Positions 57,964 through 64,000 of a stretch of 64,000 nt of DNA are shown in pieces (position 1 is the stretch's first letter; each line of letters starts with the position of its first letter). The DNA is from Acanthococcus lagerstroemiae (Eukaryota; Arthropoda; Insecta; Hemiptera; Eriococcidae): contig CM063109.1 of NCBI GenBank assembly GCA_031841125.1, forward strand, positions 534,321 through 598,320, in the 5' to 3' direction. The translations under genes and the position numbers were made by a program. Under the pieces are notes generated by a model. The model was not told the origin of the DNA and searched no databases. It saw nothing but the letters and a program-made list of their open reading frames with translations.

Positions 57964-59832
57964 GGGTAATTCTAAAAAAAAAAGCAATTTTCAGGTACCA
58001 ATGCAATTCTCAACAACTAAACACGTTTTCCAATTTTTTTTTTTACTGTGTTGTAGAGCAACGTGTCCCTCACTTTTTTCAATAATTAGAAATAATATGC
58101 CCCCTCTCCTAATTTCAAAAAATCCTTCAGAATCCTCGAAATCTCCAATGCCGTGGCTGTAACTCACTAGTCCTTATTTTATAAAAGTCTCCATAATGAT
58201 GTTAATTAGGCATTATTTCACGGGAAATCAATATAAAAATTATTGGAAGGGTTAAAGCAAAGACAGACACCTATAAAATGGACAAAAAGTTTTCTATGTG
58301 ACCCAGAAGAGAGCTTTTAGTTGTGTAACTGGGTTTTTGTTCCTATGCCGTGGCCAATTTTTAAGTTGCTTCTTCTGGCACACTGTTTACATGTTTCATG
58401 CGACTGCGAAGCTGAATGGCTTCGTTTGAATAGTGATTACATAATCCGCATCTTAGATCTTGGATACTGTACGCCTTATCGATTCTGTAATAATAAATCA
58501 GTGAAATTAGTGTTGTGTACAATTTTTGGTATCCGATAGCGTGGCTGTTCGTTCTCCGCCAAAATGATAGGATTTTCACCTGAAACAAGACGGAGAACAC
58601 TTAATTAGTACGTGTGATTAAATTAAGATTGAAAAGTAGCTTCGAAAATACTTTAAGGCTGTAGAAAAATAGAATTATTGAAAATTTTCCAATGTCATGT
58701 CTTGCTTTTTGTCTCTGATGTCGTGGCATAAGCTGCTTCCATTGACCACGGCATTGGAAAGTGATAACCACGACATGAGATTTTGAAAGTGAAATGTATG
58801 TACTTGTACATTTAAACCTGCTTACATTTGTTTATCAGTGGCCCTTTCCCATAAAAGAACGATTGAAGCGAAAGAAAATTGCCGAGAGGAAGCGACTGCT
58901 AGATATCAAAAATGATTCAATGTATGTAAACGAGTCTTATCCAAAATTTTATGTTAAGTATTAACTAAATAATATTAAAAGAGAAACATTTCATTTCATG
59001 CAAAAGTGTCTCATCTTGCTTAGAGAGTATTTTGATATTTTTACAAGTTTGTTCATTGAGTTTTTGTTTAAATATAATAATTTTGTCTACTAGTCGTAAA
59101 CATCAAAGATTTATTTAGTAATTTTAAGTGAGAAATTCCGTGATTTTATGAAAGTGGTCCTAAATTTTTAGTCAGAATAAGTCTAAGGCTATTTCTCTGT
59201 GTTAATTTTTTGTTTGATTAATGAGTACTGTCCTAATCTCATTTCAAAATCAACTTAACAAGATTTTTCAAAATATTGTGACCTGTTTCATTACCTGTCC
59301 TTTGTATGGGATTCAACTGCAGTCTGGTACCTTACTCCTAAAACATGGTTCTCCACATAATTTTTGCACTGAGATAAGTGGGTAAGTTTTTAACACAATT
59401 TAAACCTGGAATGAAACATATAAATTGTAATACCTATAATAAGTATAATTTTTCAACTAGTCCCCACCATTCAATACTTACCTAATAAACGTTGGTCATT
59501 GTTCTCCAACAGGTTAAATACAACAGCATAATATAATATCTTCTCTTCATGTTGAAGGTTTGAAGTTGAATAACATCTGGCCACGGCATAAGAATTTCCA
59601 ATGCTGTGGCTCATTTTTACTGAGCCACGGCATGAGAAGTTCTCATGCCGTGGATAGATAATATTTTTAAATGCTCTGCCCCCTCCCCTGGTCAACATGA
59701 ATTGAGCAGAAGGGTGTTTATGTCTTGTGGGACACACAAACAATAAATTCCACCTTCAAATTCCCCCAAACAGAAACTTTTTGAATGGAAAATTTTACTC
59801 TGGGAAAATCGCTTTTTTTTTTAGAATTACCC
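57964..59832 (+). mobile_element. TIR transposon with iterated GCCACGGCAT motifs and 4-bp ATAA duplication
   Basis: The inverted ends both begin GGGTAATTCTAAAAAAAA, then GC(A/G)ATTTTC. ATAA flanks both sides (57960-57963, 59833-59836). TGCCGTGGC-type words occur about ten times: plus orientation at 58149, 58346, 58537, 58720, 59602 and 59646; inverted at 58746, 58767, 59580 and 59624. They cluster towards the ends. About 58857-58915 encodes ERLKRKKIAERKRLLDIKND, similar to the start of the basic protein at 17374. The rest of that protein is missing, so this looks like a deleted, non-autonomous copy. Superfamily not assigned. Confidence 0.82.
58857..58930 (+). pseudogene. Remnant of basic-region transposon protein
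   Basis: After an acceptor-like TTATCAG at about 58836-58842, the plus strand encodes KERLKRKKIAERKRLLDIKN followed by DSMYVNES. This parallels the basic start and IKNDP of the protein at 17374-17460. Only about 25 codons match before homology ends. Confidence 0.55.
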
Positions 59833-60158
59833 ATAAACTTAAAGTTTCAAGTGTTGGCAGCCCTGTATATATTTGAGTGATCACGTTTGATTTACCGTAA
59901 GCGTGTAGCAAACTTCAACGATCATTATTAAGCCGATTAGAAATTCACTTTTAAAGAAAATTTGTCCTAAATTTCACTGCATGATCACCAAAAATTTGAA
60001 TTATCATCAGTTCTACTGATGGAATAATTTCTACTCGTTTTTTTACCCTCCTGAAGATAGTAGTTTTTCTGTTTCAAAGAACACATATGTTCACTCATGT
60101 ATTTTCACCCGCACAGTGATTTTGCAGCGCACTCTAGTGCAGGTTTATATCCCAATAG
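59833..60158 (-). repeat. Dispersed repeat, copy 2 (inverted partner at 27571-27900)
   Basis: It begins directly at the right duplication of the 57964-59832 transposon and reads as the reverse complement of 27571-27900. Its other part may lie left of 57960, but only about 12 bp there look similar. Non-coding. Confidence 0.7.
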
Positions 60159-62261
60159 CATACTTAATATATAATACAGCATTCCGCCAGTAGACCATAT
60201 TCTAAGTGGTAGCTTGTAGGTAGCATCAATAGTGTACATGTACACACAGTCACAGTGTGTGCCGGCCGTGGTCAACGCGTATCTATACGTTTTCCTAGAA
60301 CCCAAAGGCAGTGGTAATGCAAGCAGAAAATTTGTTCGGTGTATTCGTTGTCGGCGATTATTTCGGCGGGATGCTGTAGTATTTTTGCCGCCTTATTTTA
60401 TTTACATCCGCCCACCCGTCCCGCAAAATTGAGTTTTTTGGGCTACAAATTTTACCGTCCCAAAATTTTGCCACTCTGGGCTACAGCCCAGTCAACCCTT
60501 ATAGTGTTATAGTAAAACCGGAGCTGGTTGTATATCAACGACTTGTGGCAGGTTCCGAATATAAAAATACCTGGGATGCGCGCTTAATTTCAACATCTAC
60601 TTTAATAATGCCATTTCATTGAACGTGGTAGTATTCACGTGCTCGTCAGCTACCTACATATTATGTATGTGTAATTGCTGCAGTCGTACAAACGTACGTC
60701 TACTGTAGGTGTAGTACGTAAATTCAGCGTACATCGTAGGTACTCGTCGTATCGGATCGTATTTACGAGTACAAAAACAACTTGAAATCTGTGACCTCGA
60801 ATTACCCGGACAGACCACCTTCACCTTTTATCATTCGATGCTTGATACGATTTTCAAGGGATTTTTTCAACCGCCGAGTCCACTCGTTTCGTACTTACTT
60901 TTTATTCTGTATTTTCACCGACGCGTGCTGATCATCTGACCTTTTTGATTCGTTTGTTCTTCTTTTGTTACGTTTTGCGATTGGTTACCACCTGGTTGTT
61001 CGACAACTGGCATCGTCTAGAAATTCTTTTCCAAGGCAGCGTACAGGTTTCCGTCTTAATTCAACCCGAAAACCGGATTCTGTTGAAAAAAGAAATATAC
61101 CTATGCATGGCTGACTACGTCGACACTCAAAAATATTTCGATTAAATTCGCACGTCGCATCGAAGTACTCGTTCTTGTTTAAATTTTTGTTTTTTAGAAG
61201 ACAATAAGGAAAATGGCAAAATACTTAGGTATACTCATTACAAATAAGAAAAGAGTAGACAAAATTGCTAAGGCCAAGTTTAACCTTTTTACCCTTCTAT
61301 TTCGATAATATTTTTTATTCGATTTCTCGAAGCTGTTCTATTTTGCCTGGGTCATGAATCAGATGGAAGAATAGCGAATACCGCAATGTTATAAGTAATT
61401 AGTATGCAAGTGATTCATTAGAATCAAGCATCAGTTATGTTCTGATTTTACACCTACACCCGATTAAAAAATATGACCATTTACCCATTCCAGATGATAT
61501 TTGGTGGAGCGTATGATGATACACGCATGCTAAATTGGCTCCCTATAGATACCGCACCCCTAGCTCCAAAAACTATATCTGTTCCAAATAAACTTACGTG
61601 CAACTCTTACTAATGTAAGTACTGCCTGCATCTGCGGCTTTTCTTTACGAGGTGTACCGTCCACCGTCATTTATTTATTTTACAATGCCCCCCTCCCTCA
61701 AATATGTCATGAGCTAATTACGGAGGAGGAGAAGCGATAATTCTATTGAAAATAATAATTGTCATAAGTGCTTTGATCGATGTTAATTTTTATTTACAAG
61801 CTGCAACGTACAACATTATTTTACGGATAAGAATGCACCGGACGGTACGTCGTCAGTGCTGAACAGCGGTTGACTGAGCAAATAATTCAACGAATGAATT
61901 ATAAAATTAATATAAATGGCAAAAACAAATGAAGGAAAGAAATAAAACAAAAAAAGGCCCCTTATTGCGCGTGTATTCGCTATCTGATAGGTCTGAATTA
62001 ATCAAAAAGTCGGAGAATTTAGTCGGTAAAGTCTATTCGAGCTTTACAATGTACGGGAAGCTTGTAGTTTAATTGTAAGATCTAAATTAAAGGGGGAGGG
62101 TTTTGGAAATATTGAAATTAAATGAAGTAATAGTAGATATACCTATACTACCTATACATGTGGGTAAAGCAAACATTTACCCAACGGAGCAAAAGTTTGC
62201 TATATGAGCCGTTAGGCGAGTGGAGCACTTCGCTGAGTTGGTAAACGTTCACGATACCCAC
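60159..62261. other. No recognisable gene
   Basis: ORFs at 60232-60432 and 60945-61145 show no known domain. 60400-60490 has TTTTGGGCTACA and CTGGGCTACAGCCC words that look repeat-derived. Several TACGAGTA words occur at 60700-60775. Confidence 0.35.
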
Positions 62262-62520
62262 CAGGGGCGAAAATAGAGTGAAAACTTTGGGGGCTGAAGC
62301 CTCAGCTCCTAAAATAACTTTATAAAAATCCAAAAGTCATAGCCCCCCCTCCCCCCGCAAAAAAAAGCACTTAGATTTTTTCTGTGCTACTTCCTTTGTA
62401 AGAAAAAGAAAGAAAAAAAAGTCTTACTGTATTAAGATTAATTTAAAACATAAAATTTAGGGGCTAATTTTGAAACCAGGGGCCTTAACCCCCTCCAGGT
62501 CCGTCTTATTTCCGCTCCTG
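62262..62520. mobile_element. hAT-type MITE (CAGGGGCGAAAATA ends)
   Basis: The left end is CAGGGGCGAAAATAGAG; the right end read inward is CAGGAGCGGAAATAAG. The interior has GGGGGCTGAAGCC and C-runs. The flanks TACCCAC and TACCAGT agree partly and are offset by one base, so the duplication is doubtful. The left end resembles those at 10599 and 11549. Confidence 0.65.
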
Positions 62521-63183
62521 TACCAGTATGTATTGTAAGATATTTTATTCTATAAATAATGATGTAAAAACAGAAACTTATTTTCTTCACTTTCAAAATT
62601 AAAATCGCTCGAATTCAGTCACGCTATCAGAATACACGAGTTCATGTAACTGAAAGAACGCGAACGTGTGAACGAATCATGCTCTCACACTTCTCTCGCT
62701 TGTTGAACTTTTCAGTCGTTTTCATTGGTCGATACTGTTGTCGACCCGATTTTTCATTGTACCTTAGTTTCGCTTTCCCGCGTAACATAGGTGCGAGTAA
62801 AAAGCAATTTTGATCGCAAGTAGCTTATAGTCAAAAATACTGTTTTAACATCATGTATAGAATACAAGTCATATCTACATACATGAATCGAGCGTTTTCA
62901 AGATTTCACCACCGCTAGAAGTGGAGTCGAGCGCGGCGTTACAAAACCGGGTCTCGCGTTTCGGCTATTGAGAGCACGTTTTAGTGTCGCGCGAAACAGT
63001 TTTGTACCGCGAGGGTGATTTCGTGGTGCGAGGGTGGTTCGTTTGTTTCTCGCGGGCGAAGTCGGTAGCTCCTGCATATTTAACTACCCGGAGAAATTAG
63101 GATAGTCAAGCCAACTCGGGCAAACTTCTTGCGAAGGCTATTTTGCTGCTAGCATTTCTGGCTTCATTTACAATCAGCTGCGA
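62521..63183. other. Unrecognised; CpG-rich, promoter-like part
   Basis: 62900-63070 is CpG-rich (gtgtcgcgcgaaac, cgcgagggtg), with CATATTTAAC at about 63077 as a TATA-like word. This could be a promoter or an LTR. No paired LTR or following gene is visible. Confidence 0.3.
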
Positions 63184-63480
63184 GCGATTTACTGGTTACT
63201 GGTGAACCCCAGCTCTTCTCCTTACCTTTGCCCTTCCTCGAGTCTACCTCCGTGTACTGTGTGCGATTTACTGGCTGCCGGTAAACCCCAACTCCTCTGA
63301 AGTCAGCGCGATCTGGTTACCGGCGAACCCTAACTTTCCCTCGTTCGGCGCGATTTACTGGTTACTGGTGAACCCGGAGCCTTCTCTCATCAGCACGATT
63401 TACTGGCTACCGGTGAACTCTGACTTCCGTCTCTCAGCGCGATTCACTGGTTACCGGTGAACCCCGAACCTCTCCTAACT
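63184..63480 (+). repeat. Six tandem imperfect repeats with GGTTACCGGTGAACC core
   Basis: Units start at 63184, 63263, 63308, 63350, 63395 and 63439; four of the five steps are 42-45 bp and the first is 79. Each begins GCGATTTACTGG (with small changes) and runs into a near-palindrome GGTTACCGGTGAACC, followed by a C/T-rich spacer. The divergence between units is too great for recent slippage. Confidence 0.85.
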
Positions 63481-63671
63481 GCTGGCAGTCCAGTGCCTTC
63501 CCTATTGCAAGTACCACTAAGTAGGTAGTATCCGCGTCGTGCCTCGACTATGCTTCGCTGTGTATAATTGTCAGTGCGTTTGTCGGGGAGATCTCCCCCC
63601 CCCCCTCCGTGTACATTTCTGTCGACTACCGTTTTCGCCGTCGTCCGCGACAGTCTGCGTACTCTCAATTT
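63481..63671. other. No recognisable feature
   Basis: C/T-rich sequence with a C14 run at about 63593; nothing else was recognised. Confidence 0.4.
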
Positions 63672-64000
63672 GAGGAATTATCTGTCAAAAGGGCCCCTGA
63701 CGAACAGATGCCTTTTTTGCGGATTTGCTGATTTTCGAATTCTGCGTGTCCTACTCTTTAGGAACCAGTTGAAAATTTTGCCAAAATCAACGAATTCACG
63801 ATACCATGCTGTCTTAAATACATCACTCTCCTGTAGCCGTTTACATTCTATACAGTCGCTTTACCTCTTATCAATATCAGTCGAACAACAAAAGCGGCTT
63901 TCATTCTGAGATCGCTCTCAAGCGAAGTGGCAACCTCAAGTGTTCGGAGGTTCTGACAGAGAAACGTGGTTAAGTAGGAAAATTTAACAGACATCAAGGG
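63672..64000. mobile_element. Second copy of the GGGCGTCCG-type TIR element, cut by window end
   Basis: It begins GAGGAATTATCTGTCAAAAG, close to the end at 48239, preceded by the same ATTT. CCTTTTTTGCGGA and GATTTTCGAATTC parallel 48280-48310, and CCAAAATCAACGAATTC parallels AAAATCAATCAAATTC. The right end lies beyond the window. Confidence 0.65.

Overview
This is eukaryotic DNA, almost certainly from an insect. It is AT-rich, full of microsatellites and homopolymers, and carries BEL/Pao retrotransposons, LINEs, a Tc1-like element and many hAT-type elements typical of arthropods. The word TACGAGTA/TACTCGTA recurs across the window. I lean towards a hemipteran, but no host gene here proves it. 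I found no convincing host gene; nearly everything I can name is a transposable element, usually broken and often nested in another.

Layout. 1-9 kb: a 30-bp-TIR MITE (1408-1861) holding a hAT MITE; a Tc1-like element (3320-5583) with a dead transposase and a hAT insertion; smaller hAT-like pieces. 9-12 kb: a decayed hAT transposase, itself hit by a hAT MITE. 12-19.8 kb: BEL/Pao element 1 on the minus strand with 5' LTR, primer-binding site, gag, protease, RT, RNase H and integrase. Its gag is split by a DNA transposon (about 16.8-18.5 kb) that carries a basic-protein ORF and repeated GTCGTGGC motifs. 22.8-23.3 kb: a second hAT transposase fragment. 29.5-31 kb: a minus-strand LINE. 33.4 kb: a tRNA-headed SINE. 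34.7-36.5 kb: a second copy of the first MITE, LINE scraps and a hAT MITE.

36.6-42.15 kb: BEL/Pao element 2 (minus strand), interrupted by an insertion that contains two foldback elements. 42.9 kb: a MITE with CAGTGGAACCTCC ends. 44-44.5 kb: an acidic ORF, possibly two exons. 45.9-46.8 and 48.2-48.8 kb: two TIR elements with internal iterated motifs and short AT-rich target duplications. 49.4-57 kb: a tandem duplication of a 3-4 kb unit (about 98% alike by eye) with a 3-bp microhomology junction. 57.96-59.83 kb: an element with 4-bp duplications and about ten copies of a GCCACGGCAT motif. It shares protein similarity with the element in the BEL gag. 62.3 kb: a hAT MITE. 63.2-63.5 kb: six tandem repeats with a palindromic core. 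63.67 kb to the end: the start of a second copy of the 48.2 kb element.

The most interesting signal is a set of TIR elements (16.8-18.5, 45.9-46.8, 48.2-48.8, 57.96-59.83 and 63.67+ kb) that share a design: short AT-rich duplications of about 4 bp and family-specific iterated internal motifs, and in one family a basic-region protein. I cannot assign them to a known superfamily from sequence alone. All boundaries and identities were read by eye, without alignment software.
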